NCBI GenBank assembly: GCA_032068765.1
Contig: DAMBHY010000024.1
Coordinates: 1 to 22,108, forward strand
From: DAMBHY01 sp032068765
Lineage (GTDB): Bacteria; Bacteroidota; Bacteroidia; Bacteroidales; Dysgonomonadaceae
Direction: 5' to 3'
DNA length: 22,108 nt
Shown here: piece by piece, positions 13,869 to 22,108 of the stretch
Position numbering within the stretch: position 1 is the first letter of the stretch
Layout of the letters: every line of letters starts with the position of its first letter
The notes under the pieces: generated by a model
Told to the model about the DNA's origin: nothing
What the model saw: the letters and a program-made list of their open reading frames with translations, nothing else
Database searches by the model: none
Program-made: the position numbers and the translations under genes

Positions 13869-15815
13869 TTAGGCATTTCTTGCCATCATATTTTCAATTT
13901 CTTGAGCGATATTTTGTGCAAATGTAGATAATTTTATTGTTCCTTGGTCTTCACCACCTTGTTTTCTTACCGAAACTTCTTCATTTTCTGCTTCTTTCTC
14001 ACCTACAATCAACAAATAAGGTATCCGTTTCAGTTCATTGTCGCGTATTTTTCTTCCTACTTTTTCGTTGCGATCATCCACTTCTGCACGGATCTCAAAT
14101 TTTTTCAGTTCTTTTACTACTTGATATGCATAGTCGTTGTACTTTTCACTGACAGGAAGAATAACTGCTTGCGTTGGAGCGAGCCACAACGGGAATTTAC
14201 CCGCAGTATGTTCAATAAGTACCGCTACAAAGCGTTCCATAGAACCAAATGGTGCGCGGTGAATCATTACGGGACGATGTTTTTGATTATCGGCACCTGT
14301 GTATTCCAATTCAAAACGTTCAGGCAGGTTGTAGTCTACTTGTATGGTTCCCAATTGCCATCGGCGACCGAGTGCATCTTTTACCATAAAATCGAGTTTT
14401 GGGCCATAGAATGCCGCTTCACCCAATTCCACTTTGGCTTTCAAACCTTTTTCCTGACAAGCTTCCACGATAGCACGTTCAGCTTTTTCCCAATTTTCTT
14501 CGTTACCTATATATTTTTCTTTATTATTTGGGTCACGAAGAGAAATCTGCGCCTCAAAGTTTTCAAAATTTAAAGCTTTGAAAATAATAAATATTATATC
14601 TACCACTTTTAAAAACTCGTCTTTCACTTGATCTGGAGTACAGAAAATATGTGCGTCGTCCTGAGTAAAACCGCGAACGCGCGTAAGTCCATGCAACTCG
14701 CCGCTTTGTTCGTAACGATAAACGGTGCCAAATTCTGCTAGACGCAACGGCAGTTCCTTGTAAGAACGAGGAAACGCTTTGAATATCTCGCAATGATGAG
14801 GGCAATTCATAGGTTTAAGCAAAAATTCTTCATCTTGCTCAGGCGTATGGATGGGTTGAAAAGAATCTTTACCATATTTTGCATAGTGACCGGATGTTAC
14901 GTACAACTGTTTCGCTCCGATATGTGGAGTCATTACTTGTTCGTAATCAAATTCACGTTGTATTTTTTTTAGGAAATCTTCCAAACGAAGTCTGAGTTGT
15001 GTTCCTTTTGGTAACCAAAGAGGTAAGCCGGCTCCCACATTTTGTGAGAAAGTGAAAAGTTCCAGCTCTTTACCGATTTTTCGGTGGTCGCGTTTCTTCG
15101 CTTCTTCGAGCATCGTCAGGTATTCATCGAGCATTTTTTTCTTTGGGAATGTAATACCGTATAGACGCACGAGCTGCGGACGTTTTTCGTCGCCGCGCCA
15201 ATAAGCGCCGGCAGCTGAAAGAATTTTTACAGCTTTAATATATGAGGTATTTGGCAAGTGAGGACCACGACAAAGGTCGGTAAAATTTCCCTGTGTGTAT
15301 GTTGTGATAGTGCCGTCTGCCAGTTCACTGATGAGTTCGGTTTTGTAGGTTTCGTTACGATCTCCGAACATTTTCATTGCGTCGGCTTTCGAAATATCCT
15401 GACGTTTGATGTCTTCTTTGGCCGCAATCAAATCCATCATTTTCTTTTCGATGGCTGCGAAATCCGATTCTTTAATGGTGACGCCTTCTCCCGGATCAAC
15501 ATCATAATAAAAACCGTTTTCGATAGCAGGTCCAATACCGAATTTGATGCCAGGATATAATTCCTGCAAGGCTTCAGCCATCAAGTGTGCTGATGAGTGC
15601 CAGTAAGCGTGTTTTCCTTCTTCGTCATCCCATTTCAGAAGTTTCACGGTTGAATCTTCTTCGATAGGTCTCATCAAATCCCAAGTTTGGTCATTAACGC
15701 TAGCAGCAAGTACATCTTGTGCCAAACGAGAACTTATGCTTTCCGCAATTTGTAGTGCGGTAATTCCTTTTTCAAATTCCCTGACTGAGCCATCGGGAAA
15801 AGTAATTTTTATCAT
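13869..15815 (-). CDS. thrS: Threonyl-tRNA synthetase
   Basis: Charges tRNA-Thr and edits mischarged Ser-tRNA. The 648-residue class II synthetase has a TGS domain (1-62), the editing domain with HSSAH (73-77) and Cys182/His186 in CRGPH, the catalytic core with zinc ligands Cys338 (MNCPHHC), His389 and His519, the motif 2 region FGTVYRYEQSGELHGLTRVRGFTQDDAHIF, motif 3 GSMERFVAVLIEH, and a C-terminal anticodon-binding domain from about 545. All key residues are present. It is the first gene of the thrS-infC-rpmI-rplT operon. The -7 box 33 nt upstream leaves a leader of only about 25 nt, so there is no room for a T-box or the operator-type leader known from other phyla. Confidence 0.98.
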   Translation of the reverse strand: MIKITFPDGSVREFEKGITALQIAESISSRLAQDVLAASVNDQTWDLMRPIEEDSTVKLLKWDDEEGKHAYWHSSAHLMAEALQELYPGIKFGIGPAIENGFYYDVDPGEGVTIKESDFAAIEKKMMDLIAAKEDIKRQDISKADAMKMFGDRNETYKTELISELADGTITTYTQGNFTDLCRGPHLPNTSYIKAVKILSAAGAYWRGDEKRPQLVRLYGITFPKKKMLDEYLTMLEEAKKRDHRKIGKELELFTFSQNVGAGLPLWLPKGTQLRLRLEDFLKKIQREFDYEQVMTPHIGAKQLYVTSGHYAKYGKDSFQPIHTPEQDEEFLLKPMNCPHHCEIFKAFPRSYKELPLRLAEFGTVYRYEQSGELHGLTRVRGFTQDDAHIFCTPDQVKDEFLKVVDIIFIIFKALNFENFEAQISLRDPNNKEKYIGNEENWEKAERAIVEACQEKGLKAKVELGEAAFYGPKLDFMVKDALGRRWQLGTIQVDYNLPERFELEYTGADNQKHRPVMIHRAPFGSMERFVAVLIEHTAGKFPLWLAPTQAVILPVSEKYNDYAYQVVKELKKFEIRAEVDDRNEKVGRKIRDNELKRIPYLLIVGEKEAENEEVSVRKQGGEDQGTIKLSTFAQNIAQEIENMMARNA

Positions 15816-15847
15816 ATAGTATTTATTTTTCTACTTCTAAAGAACTG

Positions 15848-15855
15848 CAAAGGTA
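15848..15855 (-). promoter_or_regulatory. -7 box of the thrS operon
   Basis: TACCTTTG on the minus strand fits TAnnTTTG and is identical to the box upstream of rpmI. It ends 32 nt before the thrS ATG. About 10 nt upstream of it lies a T6 run; no exact TTTG -33 element is seen. Confidence 0.6.
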
Positions 15856-15914
15856 ATGAATTTATAAAAAACTAAGGCGTTCTATATATATCTTTTTGAC
15901 TTCAAGCTGATTAA

Positions 15915-18083
15915 TTACTTACAGAAGTCATCAGAATAGCGAGTAATATGTTCATGAAGATGTACGCGTTCATGACCCGTCATATTGTGTTCGTGACCTG
16001 TGTAAATGTAATAATCAGGATGTGTGCCTGCTACATTGCATGCTTTCAGGAATTGAAGACTGTTTTGAAGAACTACCGTCGGGTCTATATCGCCGTGGAT
16101 AATTAATAATCTGTCTTTCAGGTTTCCTGCTTTGTTTAGAAGACTTGTGTTTTTGTAGCCTTCGGGATTTTCCTGCGGTGTATCCATATAACGTTCGCCA
16201 TACATCACTTCATAATATTTCCAATCGATTACAGGACCACCAGCAACACCAACTTTGAAAACGCCGGGATAACGAGTAAGCATCGTGGTCGTCATAAATC
16301 CGCCGAAACTCCAGCCGTGAATACCCATTCGAGACGCATCCACATAAGGCAGGGTTTTCAGAAACTCCACACCTTTCATCTGATCTTTGGATTCTTCTAC
16401 ACCCAATTGACGGTGTATGACATTCTCAAAATCAAATCCTCGGAAAGAGGTGCCTCTGTTATCCATCACAAAGACGATATATCCTTTTTGCGCCATATAC
16501 ATTTCCCATCCGCCTGAACCATAACGCCAGCGGTTTTGTACCATTTGCGAATGCGGACCCCCATAAACATACACCGCAACAGGATATTTTTTAGAACTAT
16601 CAAAATCAACCGGCTTAATCATACGGTAATACAAATCCGTCTTTCCATCCGCAGCGTTTATAGTTCCAGATTCTACCGAAGGAATCTTGTAATTCTTGAA
16701 AGGGTCTTCGGCTTGAGAGATGGTGTAAATCTTTTGAGTTTTAGTGTCTATAACATCCATTGTTCCGGGATTGTCATTCGCAGAATATCTATCCAAAATA
16801 TATCTTCCCGAATTGCTGAATACCGCATTGTGCATACCAGGAGATTTGGTGTATTGAGTGATTTTTGCAGGATTGTTGATATTCACACTAAAAATATGTC
16901 TGTCCAAAGGTGAAGGTTGTGCTGCTGTGAAAAACAATCTTTGAGAAGATTCATCAAGACTATTTATAGCAGTAACGTCCCAAGCACCTTTCGTCAACTG
17001 GCGCAACATTTTTCCGTTAACGTCATATAAATATATATGATTGAATCCATCGCGGCGGCTTTGCCATAGAAATTGACGGGGATTTTTTGGAATGAACATT
17101 ACAGGATTGCTTGGTTCTACATATTTTGGATGTGTTTCTTCGAACAAAGTTTTGTCAAATTTGCCTGTTAAGGCATCATAGCGGTTCAATTTCATGTGAT
17201 TTTGCTCTCTGTTCAATTCTGCTATATATATTTGCGTACCTTCAGGATTCCAGGCGATGTTTGTAAGGAAATGATCTTTTGGTCCGGTCGTTTTCATATA
17301 GACAGTTGACTCTGATTTTATATCATAAACGCCCAAAGTCACTTCATGGCTTGTCATTCCAGCCATTGGATATTTGATGCTTTTGAGTGCAGCCGAACGT
17401 TGCGAAATGTCTACCAAGGGATAATCTGTTACCATCGTTTCATCCATTCGGTAGAAAGCAATTTTATCGCCTTTTGGCGACCAGAAGATTCCGCCGTTGA
17501 TGCCGAATTCGTTTCGGTGAACTGCTTGTCCGTAAACAATACCTTTGTTTTGCTCATTGGATAAGGCTATTACCTTGTTATCTTTCGATAGAATATATAA
17601 ATTATTATCGCGCGTAAAAGCCATATAATCACCGTCGGGCGAAATATTCAGATTATTTGCATTTTCAGGATAAATAAAATAAGAAACAAGTTCTTTCTTT
17701 TCAAGATTATAAATTCCCTGACCTTTGGAAGTATAGAAATTCAATATACTGGGATTTAATGCATCTGAACTCAAACGGGTGATTTTATCAGCGTGCGTCA
17801 ATTTGTCTTGAATATCTTTGAAAGCAAGAAAAGACTCCTTTGCCATTTTTGATTTCGAGAAATCAGAATAAGATAAATTTTCTTTTTCTAACTGCACCAG
17901 TGTGTCGCCCAACCAAAAATATTGTCCCGGAATACGAGGATAGTAGTTGTAAAAAGTTTTACCTCCCGGAATAAGGTCTTCGAGTGTAAATTGTTTGTTC
18001 TCTTGGCAAAATGCTGACTGTAAGGTAATAAAAGAAAAACAGAAAATTAAAAGAATTCTGACGCTGAAATTAGAATGTTTCAT
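15915..18083 (-). CDS. Dipeptidyl peptidase IV-type S9 serine peptidase
   Basis: Releases X-Pro (or X-Ala) dipeptides from the N-terminus of peptides. The 722-residue protein has a signal peptide (about 1-27, ending SAFCQ), a beta-propeller domain (about 60-480) and the alpha/beta-hydrolase domain with triad Ser592 (GWSFGG), Asp667 (HGDIDP) and His699 (GHEHN). In the propeller the block VHRNEFGINGGIFWSPKG stands where DPP-IV enzymes carry the Glu that binds the substrate amino end. Preceding it by a 14-nt overlap is an FMN enzyme gene, so the two are probably cotranscribed. The ATG at 18083 opens onto MKHSNFSVRI and the hydrophobic signal. It probably acts in the periplasm or at the outer surface. 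I infer dipeptidyl specificity from family resemblance. Confidence 0.92.
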   Translation of the reverse strand: MKHSNFSVRILLIFCFSFITLQSAFCQENKQFTLEDLIPGGKTFYNYYPRIPGQYFWLGDTLVQLEKENLSYSDFSKSKMAKESFLAFKDIQDKLTHADKITRLSSDALNPSILNFYTSKGQGIYNLEKKELVSYFIYPENANNLNISPDGDYMAFTRDNNLYILSKDNKVIALSNEQNKGIVYGQAVHRNEFGINGGIFWSPKGDKIAFYRMDETMVTDYPLVDISQRSAALKSIKYPMAGMTSHEVTLGVYDIKSESTVYMKTTGPKDHFLTNIAWNPEGTQIYIAELNREQNHMKLNRYDALTGKFDKTLFEETHPKYVEPSNPVMFIPKNPRQFLWQSRRDGFNHIYLYDVNGKMLRQLTKGAWDVTAINSLDESSQRLFFTAAQPSPLDRHIFSVNINNPAKITQYTKSPGMHNAVFSNSGRYILDRYSANDNPGTMDVIDTKTQKIYTISQAEDPFKNYKIPSVESGTINAADGKTDLYYRMIKPVDFDSSKKYPVAVYVYGGPHSQMVQNRWRYGSGGWEMYMAQKGYIVFVMDNRGTSFRGFDFENVIHRQLGVEESKDQMKGVEFLKTLPYVDASRMGIHGWSFGGFMTTTMLTRYPGVFKVGVAGGPVIDWKYYEVMYGERYMDTPQENPEGYKNTSLLNKAGNLKDRLLIIHGDIDPTVVLQNSLQFLKACNVAGTHPDYYIYTGHEHNMTGHERVHLHEHITRYSDDFCK

Positions 18084-19020
18084 TTTGTAAACGTGTGATA
18101 GTAGTATTGTATTCTGAAATAATATTTTGCATTAATTCTTCTACGGGAATAATTTTGTCGATATATGAAGCAATTTGTCCGATTTCCAATTCTCCTTCTT
18201 CCATATCGCCTTCAAAAATTCCTTTTTTAGAACGTCCACGCCCTAAAAACTCTTTCAAATCGTAAGCAGAAGCTCCGTTGTCTTCCATTTCCTGAATGGT
18301 TTGGTAAAAAGAGTTTTTAATCATTCGTGTAGGACTAACTTTCTTGAGAGAGAGCATGGTATCTCCTTCATTGAGAGAAATACATTTTTCTTTAAATGCC
18401 TCACTCGCGGAACTTTCCTCTGTTAGAGCAAAAGCCGTTCCCATTTGCACACCATCGGCACCTAATGCAAAAGCGGCTGCCATTCCGGTTCCCGATGCAA
18501 TGCCTCCCGCTGCGATGAGTGGAAGGTCGATGGCTTTTCTAACCTGAGGAATAAGAGTGAGCGTTGTCGTTTCTTCGCGTCCATTGTGTCCGCCAGCTTC
18601 AAAACCTTCTGCAACTACGGCATCTACACCCGCTTCTGCACATTTTTTGGCAAACTTCGAACTTGAAACAACATGTGCTACTTTAATTCCGTTTTCTTTC
18701 AGTCTAGAGGTATACAACTTTGGGTTTCCTGCGGAAGTAAACACAATTGGTACTTTTTCTTCTATAATGATTTTAATAATTTCTTCAATTTGTGGATACA
18801 TCAAAGGAACATTTACACCATAAGGTTTGTCGGTGGCGGCTTTACATTTTTGGATGTGCTCGCGCAAAGTTTCGGGATGCATAGATCCTGCCCCGATAAG
18901 ACCCAACCCTCCCGCGTTGCTCACGGCTGATGCAAGTTTCCAACCGCTACACCAAACCATTCCACCCTGAATGATGGGATATTTTATTTTGAAAAGTGAA
19001 GTAATCCTGTTTTCTTTCAT
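18070..19020 (-). CDS. FMN-dependent NMO/FabK-family oxidoreductase
   Basis: A 316-residue TIM-barrel flavoprotein of the nitronate monooxygenase / enoyl-ACP reductase II family. Motifs: the N-terminal signature ITSLFKIKYPIIQGGM with SNAGGLGLIGAG, AEGFEAGGHNGREE with the catalytic-type His, LPLIAAGGIASG and ALGADGVQMGTAF for flavin phosphate. From sequence alone I cannot decide between nitroalkane oxidation and fatty-acid enoyl reduction (FabK); both activities occur in close relatives, and the SLFKIKYPIIQGGM start is common in FabK. The frame is open further upstream to a TTG at 19071, but that lies across the promoter region, so ATG 19020 is preferred. Its last 14 nt overlap the peptidase gene. 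Confidence 0.85.
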   Translation of the reverse strand: MKENRITSLFKIKYPIIQGGMVWCSGWKLASAVSNAGGLGLIGAGSMHPETLREHIQKCKAATDKPYGVNVPLMYPQIEEIIKIIIEEKVPIVFTSAGNPKLYTSRLKENGIKVAHVVSSSKFAKKCAEAGVDAVVAEGFEAGGHNGREETTTLTLIPQVRKAIDLPLIAAGGIASGTGMAAAFALGADGVQMGTAFALTEESSASEAFKEKCISLNEGDTMLSLKKVSPTRMIKNSFYQTIQEMEDNGASAYDLKEFLGRGRSKKGIFEGDMEEGELEIGQIASYIDKIIPVEELMQNIISEYNTTITRLQNETF

Positions 19021-19043
19021 AACGTATATTTTTTTTAGAATTA

Positions 19044-19051
19044 CAAAGATA
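19044..19051 (-). promoter_or_regulatory. -7 box of the NMO/FabK-like gene
   Basis: TATCTTTG on the minus strand, 23 nt before the ATG, fits TAnnTTTG. An upstream CTTG about 17 nt away is a plausible but short-spaced -33 element. The box supports the start at 19020. Confidence 0.6.
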
Positions 19052-19111
19052 AGATTTTCATTGAAATGCAAGTTAATCAGATGAAAATATACAAATTCCT
19101 GGTATTTTTCG

Positions 19112-19119
19112 TATTTTTG
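19112..19119 (+). promoter_or_regulatory. -7 box of the purD operon
   Basis: TATTTTTG followed by C fits TAnnTTTG and lies 48 nt before the purD ATG. It is divergent from the NMO/FabK-like promoter 60 nt away. No regulator site such as a PUR box could be identified in the space between. Confidence 0.5.
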
Positions 19120-19167
19120 CCGTCAGCATAAGCGATTCTTCATCTTCATATAATTAATATACACATA

Positions 19168-20439
19168 ATGAACGTATTGTTATTGGGTTCGGGTGGACGT
19201 GAACATGCCATTGCATGGAAACTGAAACAAAGCGAAAAACTCTCTCATCTTTATATTGCCCCTGGAAATGGCGGCACCTCGCAATTAGGTGAAAATGTTG
19301 CTATTTCTGAGACGGATTTTCCAAAGATTAAAGAGTTTTGTCTGAGCCACGCTGTGGATATGGTAGTGATAGGACCCGAAGATCCGCTGGTGCAGGGGAT
19401 ATACAATATTTTTAAAAACGATAACACTACATCGCACATCATAGTAATTGGACCTTCTCAAGAAGGAGCGCAGTTGGAAGGGAGCAAGGATTTTGCTAAG
19501 GATTTCATGAAAGCGAATAATATCCCGACCGCCTCTTATCTAACCATCACAAAAGATAATCTGCATGAAGGAAAAATTTTTCTCGAAACGTTGCATTCTC
19601 CTTATGTGTTGAAGGCGGATGGATTGGCAGCCGGAAAAGGTGTCTTAATAATTCAGGATATTGATGAAGCAAAAACTTCGCTTGAAGAAATGCTGAACGG
19701 TAAATTTGGCAAGGCAAGTGAAAAAGTCGTTATCGAAGAATTTCTTGACGGCATTGAATGTTCCGTATTTGTTTTGACTGACGGGAAATCTTACAAAATA
19801 TTGCCGGAGGCAAAAGATTACAAGCGAATAGGAGAGGGCGATACGGGATTAAATACTGGCGGAATGGGTGCAGTATCTCCGGTTTCATTTGCCGATGGGG
19901 TATTTCTGAATAAAGTGGAAGAGAAAATTGTAAAACCTACCATCAAGGGAATTCAAAAAGCAGGATATGAATACAAAGGTTTCATATTCTTAGGACTCAT
20001 CAATGTAAAAGGAGAACCAAAAGTCATTGAATATAACGTGCGAATGGGTGACCCTGAAACGGAAGTGGTCATGCCCCGACTAAAATCCGACTTACTCGAA
20101 CTTTTTGTGGCAGTAAATAACCAGACGCTCGACAAGACTAATCTGGAGATTGACGAAAGATATGCTACAACGGTAATGCTCGTTTCGGGCGGATATCCCA
20201 GCGATTATGAAAAAGGAAAAACAATCAGCGGGCTTTCCGAAATATCAGACAGTATCGTTTTTCATGCAGGAACAAAAGCTAGTGGAGACGAAGTATTAAC
20301 TTCGGGCGGAAGAGTCCTCGCCATTACTTCCTACGGACAAACCAAACAGCAAGCTTTGGATCAAAGCTACAAAAACGCTTCGCATATTGATTTCGAAGGC
20401 GTTTATTACAGAAAAGATATAGGATTTGATTTAAATTGA
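19168..20439 (+). CDS. purD: Phosphoribosylamine--glycine ligase (GAR synthetase)
   Basis: Second step of de novo purine synthesis: phosphoribosylamine plus glycine and ATP to glycinamide ribonucleotide. The 423 residues match the family length. Visible motifs are GSGGREHA (7-14), IGPEDPLVQGI (68-78), the ATP-grasp glycine-rich loop KADGLAAGKGV (149-159), LNTGGMGAVSP (228-238) and YNVRMGDPETEVVMPRL (289-305) with metal-binding Glu and Asn. It is intact. It is the first gene of a plus-strand run, with the membrane protein gene starting 10 nt after its stop. No other purine gene is in the window. Confidence 0.98.
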   Translation: MNVLLLGSGGREHAIAWKLKQSEKLSHLYIAPGNGGTSQLGENVAISETDFPKIKEFCLSHAVDMVVIGPEDPLVQGIYNIFKNDNTTSHIIVIGPSQEGAQLEGSKDFAKDFMKANNIPTASYLTITKDNLHEGKIFLETLHSPYVLKADGLAAGKGVLIIQDIDEAKTSLEEMLNGKFGKASEKVVIEEFLDGIECSVFVLTDGKSYKILPEAKDYKRIGEGDTGLNTGGMGAVSPVSFADGVFLNKVEEKIVKPTIKGIQKAGYEYKGFIFLGLINVKGEPKVIEYNVRMGDPETEVVMPRLKSDLLELFVAVNNQTLDKTNLEIDERYATTVMLVSGGYPSDYEKGKTISGLSEISDSIVFHAGTKASGDEVLTSGGRVLAITSYGQTKQQALDQSYKNASHIDFEGVYYRKDIGFDLN

Positions 20440-20449
20440 TTATAATAAA

Positions 20450-21472
20450 ATGGCTTTGATACAGCGCAGCTATAAAACATATATTGTAGAAGGTAGATTT
20501 ACTGCTATCATTATTTCTCTTGCAGTACTCGCAATGAGAGTCGGATTTTTCATGCTCAAAGACCTTCCCAAACTCACCATTACTGAGTCGGATTTCATTT
20601 GGCGATATATTTATTCATATTTTGATAATCCTTTAGTGTCATTTATAAGTTCCACCATCTGCGTGTTCATCATCGCGATATTTGTATCACAACTAAATAT
20701 AAAATATGGTGTCATCCGAACCCGCACGTCGCTGGCATTTTCCATGCCGTTAATCATATTCAGTTCTCATCCTATTTTTTATGTGATGTCGCCCGTTTTT
20801 ATTTCTATTATTTTCATATTGTGGGCTTTGTTTCCGATATTCGATTCTCACCAACTGTCTCATCAGCAAAAATTTGCTTTTCAGTCAAGCGTTTTACTAT
20901 CGGCGGCATCCATGTTTTCCATTTATTCTCTTTTATTAATTCCTATCTGGTGGTACGGACAAAATAAGTTGAGCAGCCGATTCGGTTTTCGTACTTTCCT
21001 AGCATCTCTTTGGGGAATTATATTGATGTACTGGATTGTATTTGCACTGTATGTCTTTGGAGATAATCTAGCCGGATTTGCCAGCCCTTTCTTAGCATTG
21101 GTAACTTTTGTTGATATTAATGTCATCCCAAAACTTACGGTTCCACAATGGGGATTTTTATCTACTATCCTTATTTTCTTCATAGTATATCTAACATTAG
21201 ATAAAGGAAAAGTACTCCGTGACAAAGTATCTACGCAAAAGATTATTTCTTTTATAACCACTGTGATTATATTCTCTCTATTTTTCCAGATAGTGTATCT
21301 TACTCAAACATTGTTTTGGTTTTATCTTGCCATCGCATTTATTTCTATGATTTTGGCACACTATTATTCGGTGATTGACGGAAAGATAGAATCATACTCA
21401 TTCTTTATCCTCATCTTTCTGGTTTTAGTAATTTATTTTATTAACCTCTCCACAACTTCTTCTCCCTTCTGA
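20450..21472 (+). CDS. DUF6427-like polytopic membrane protein
   Basis: A 340-residue, very hydrophobic inner-membrane protein with about 8-10 membrane segments, the first near residues 17-35. There is a short basic and aromatic N-terminus (ALIQRSYKTYIVEGRF). Proteins of this type follow purD in many Bacteroidales and are annotated DUF6427; their function is unknown. I see no catalytic or transport motif. It starts 10 nt after purD, so translation is probably linked to it, and the DUF4251 lipoprotein follows after 50 nt. The link with purine synthesis is positional only. The ATG at 20450 is well placed, with no better alternative. Confidence 0.75.
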   Translation: MALIQRSYKTYIVEGRFTAIIISLAVLAMRVGFFMLKDLPKLTITESDFIWRYIYSYFDNPLVSFISSTICVFIIAIFVSQLNIKYGVIRTRTSLAFSMPLIIFSSHPIFYVMSPVFISIIFILWALFPIFDSHQLSHQQKFAFQSSVLLSAASMFSIYSLLLIPIWWYGQNKLSSRFGFRTFLASLWGIILMYWIVFALYVFGDNLAGFASPFLALVTFVDINVIPKLTVPQWGFLSTILIFFIVYLTLDKGKVLRDKVSTQKIISFITTVIIFSLFFQIVYLTQTLFWFYLAIAFISMILAHYYSVIDGKIESYSFFILIFLVLVIYFINLSTTSSPF

Positions 21473-21522
21473 TAAAACTTATTCATTAATCCTTGTGTTA
21501 TAGGAGAATAAAAACATTAAGG

Positions 21523-22029
21523 ATGATGAAAAAGATATTTAGTAAAATGCTCCTTCTGATGACGGGAGTAATATTGTTCGCCTCATGTGGACCGGCAAAA
21601 ACAGCCGCGGAAATTGAACACGAAGCAGCTATCGTACAGCAAAAGATGCAAGACCTAAATTTTACTTTTGAGGCAGATTATGTTCATCCCGTAGGATTTC
21701 GTACCCAAACTCTTACTCCGGGATACGACGTAAAAGTTTCCAAAGATTCATTAGATGTTTATCTTCCATATTTCGGCAGATTATACCGTGCGCCTTTCGA
21801 TATGCGCGAAGGAGGATTGAAATTTGTCAGCACTAAGTTTGATTACAATGTTCAGGAGGATAAAAAGCCGGGACATTGGATGGTGCAGATGGTTACGCGC
21901 GACTTAGACCGCCGTGTTATTCTCTATTTTGATATCTGGAGCAATGGAAAAACTACCTTGCAGGTAATGGACGAAAACAGACAAACTATCAACTATTCGG
22001 GAAACATCTCATTAGACGAGGCAAAGTAA
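21523..22029 (+). CDS. DUF4251-type lipoprotein
   Basis: A 168-residue lipoprotein of the Bacteroidota-specific family DUF4251. MMKKIFSKMLLLMTGVILFASC is a lipoprotein signal: a charged start, a hydrophobic core, and the lipobox-like LFASC with lipid-carrying Cys22. The mature part shows the family pattern FEADYVHPVGFRTQTLTPGYDVKVSKDSLDVYLPYFGRLYRAPF and a second beta-rich half ending FDIWSNGKTTLQVMDENRQTINYSGNI. Function is unknown; the fold is probably beta-rich and periplasmic. The start is ATG 21523 (or 21526). The frame is open back to a TTG at 21493, but that would bury the signal peptide behind a basic extension, so I reject it. Its last 41 nt overlap a convergent minus-strand frame. 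Confidence 0.85.
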   Translation: MMKKIFSKMLLLMTGVILFASCGPAKTAAEIEHEAAIVQQKMQDLNFTFEADYVHPVGFRTQTLTPGYDVKVSKDSLDVYLPYFGRLYRAPFDMREGGLKFVSTKFDYNVQEDKKPGHWMVQMVTRDLDRRVILYFDIWSNGKTTLQVMDENRQTINYSGNISLDEAK

Positions 22030-22108
22030 ATCGATTCAGGATTCCTTTCAACTTCTTCAGCGATTCAGCACCCAGTTTAAAAAACTTTTCTTTTCTAGTA
22101 AAATCTTT
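21989..22108 (-). CDS. 3' end of an unidentified gene entering from the right edge (partial)
   Basis: A minus-strand frame of 39 codons ends in TGA at 21989-21991; its 5' part lies beyond the window. The other two minus-strand frames stop early. The peptide (DFTRKEKFFKLGAESLKKLK and onwards, ending MRCFPNS) is lysine-rich and protein-like in the edge part. It overlaps the DUF4251 gene tail-to-tail by 41 nt. It is too short to identify. Confidence 0.4.
   Translation of the reverse strand, partial: KDFTRKEKFFKLGAESLKKLKGILNRFTLPRLMRCFPNS

Noticed and set aside
13944..14573. 209-codon plus-strand frame within the thrS region
   Set aside because: It is antisense to a fully conserved thrS, has no family resemblance, and shows the Phe/Tyr-rich composition typical of a reverse-strand shadow.
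15816..15914. T-box or other long regulatory leader upstream of thrS
   Set aside because: The -7 box at 15848-15855 leaves only about 25 nt of leader, too short for a T-box, and no T-box sequence is present.
1..22108. CRISPR arrays, tRNA genes, insertion sequences or prophage genes
   Set aside because: Reading through the gaps on both strands I found no regular direct repeats, no tRNA-like cloverleaf with GGTTCGA-type T-arm, and no transposase, integrase or phage structural protein.

Overview
The window looks like a chromosomal segment of a member of the Bacteroidota, most likely order Bacteroidales; the genus cannot be fixed from the sequence. The reasons are the low G+C content, the almost complete lack of Shine-Dalgarno sequences, -7 boxes of the TAnnTTTG type directly upstream of many genes, and lineage-typical proteins: a DUF4251 lipoprotein, a DUF6427-like membrane protein, a DAHP synthase fused to chorismate mutase, and a TGT that lacks zinc cysteines. 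Most of the window is housekeeping sequence. There is no rRNA, tRNA, CRISPR array, IS element or phage gene that I can recognise.

Layout. 1-1725: a POT-type peptide transporter on the minus strand, closed by a 19-bp hairpin. 1829-4294: on the plus strand, two tandem paralogous small alpha/beta hydrolases, then the bifunctional DAHP synthase/chorismate mutase with its own promoter. 4369-7471 (minus): tgt, an LptF/LptG-type LPS-export permease (ATGA overlap with tgt) and a secreted cyclophilin, apparently one operon. 7587-9899 (minus): a compact three-gene cassette of an HprK-like kinase, a PqqD-like protein and an NTP_transf_5 nucleotidyltransferase. This cassette is the most accessory-looking part of the window. 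It is preceded by an orphan small ORF and a perfect 25-bp hairpin. 10435-12356 (minus): a SpoU-type RNA methyltransferase, a secreted thioredoxin and a flavin-binding PNPOx-like protein. 12382-15855 (minus): the classical thrS-infC-rpmI-rplT translation operon with a promoter, an internal promoter-like site and a strong terminator. 15915-19051 (minus): an FMN enzyme of the NMO/FabK family overlapping a DPP-IV-type S9 peptidase. 19112-22029 (plus): purD, the DUF6427-like protein and the DUF4251 lipoprotein. At the right edge a minus-strand reading frame enters the window and runs convergently into the DUF4251 gene.

How the genes fit together. Translation and RNA modification (thrS, infC, rpmI, rplT, tgt, SpoU methyltransferase) and envelope or periplasmic functions (LptF/G, cyclophilin, thioredoxin, DPP-IV, lipoprotein) dominate. 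DPP-IV and the POT transporter could both serve peptide use, but they are not adjacent. The HprK/PqqD/nucleotidyltransferase trio resembles accessory genes of RiPP (lasso-peptide) clusters, yet no maturase, leader peptidase, transporter or convincing precursor is present here. I regard it as the best candidate for something undescribed, with clear reservations.
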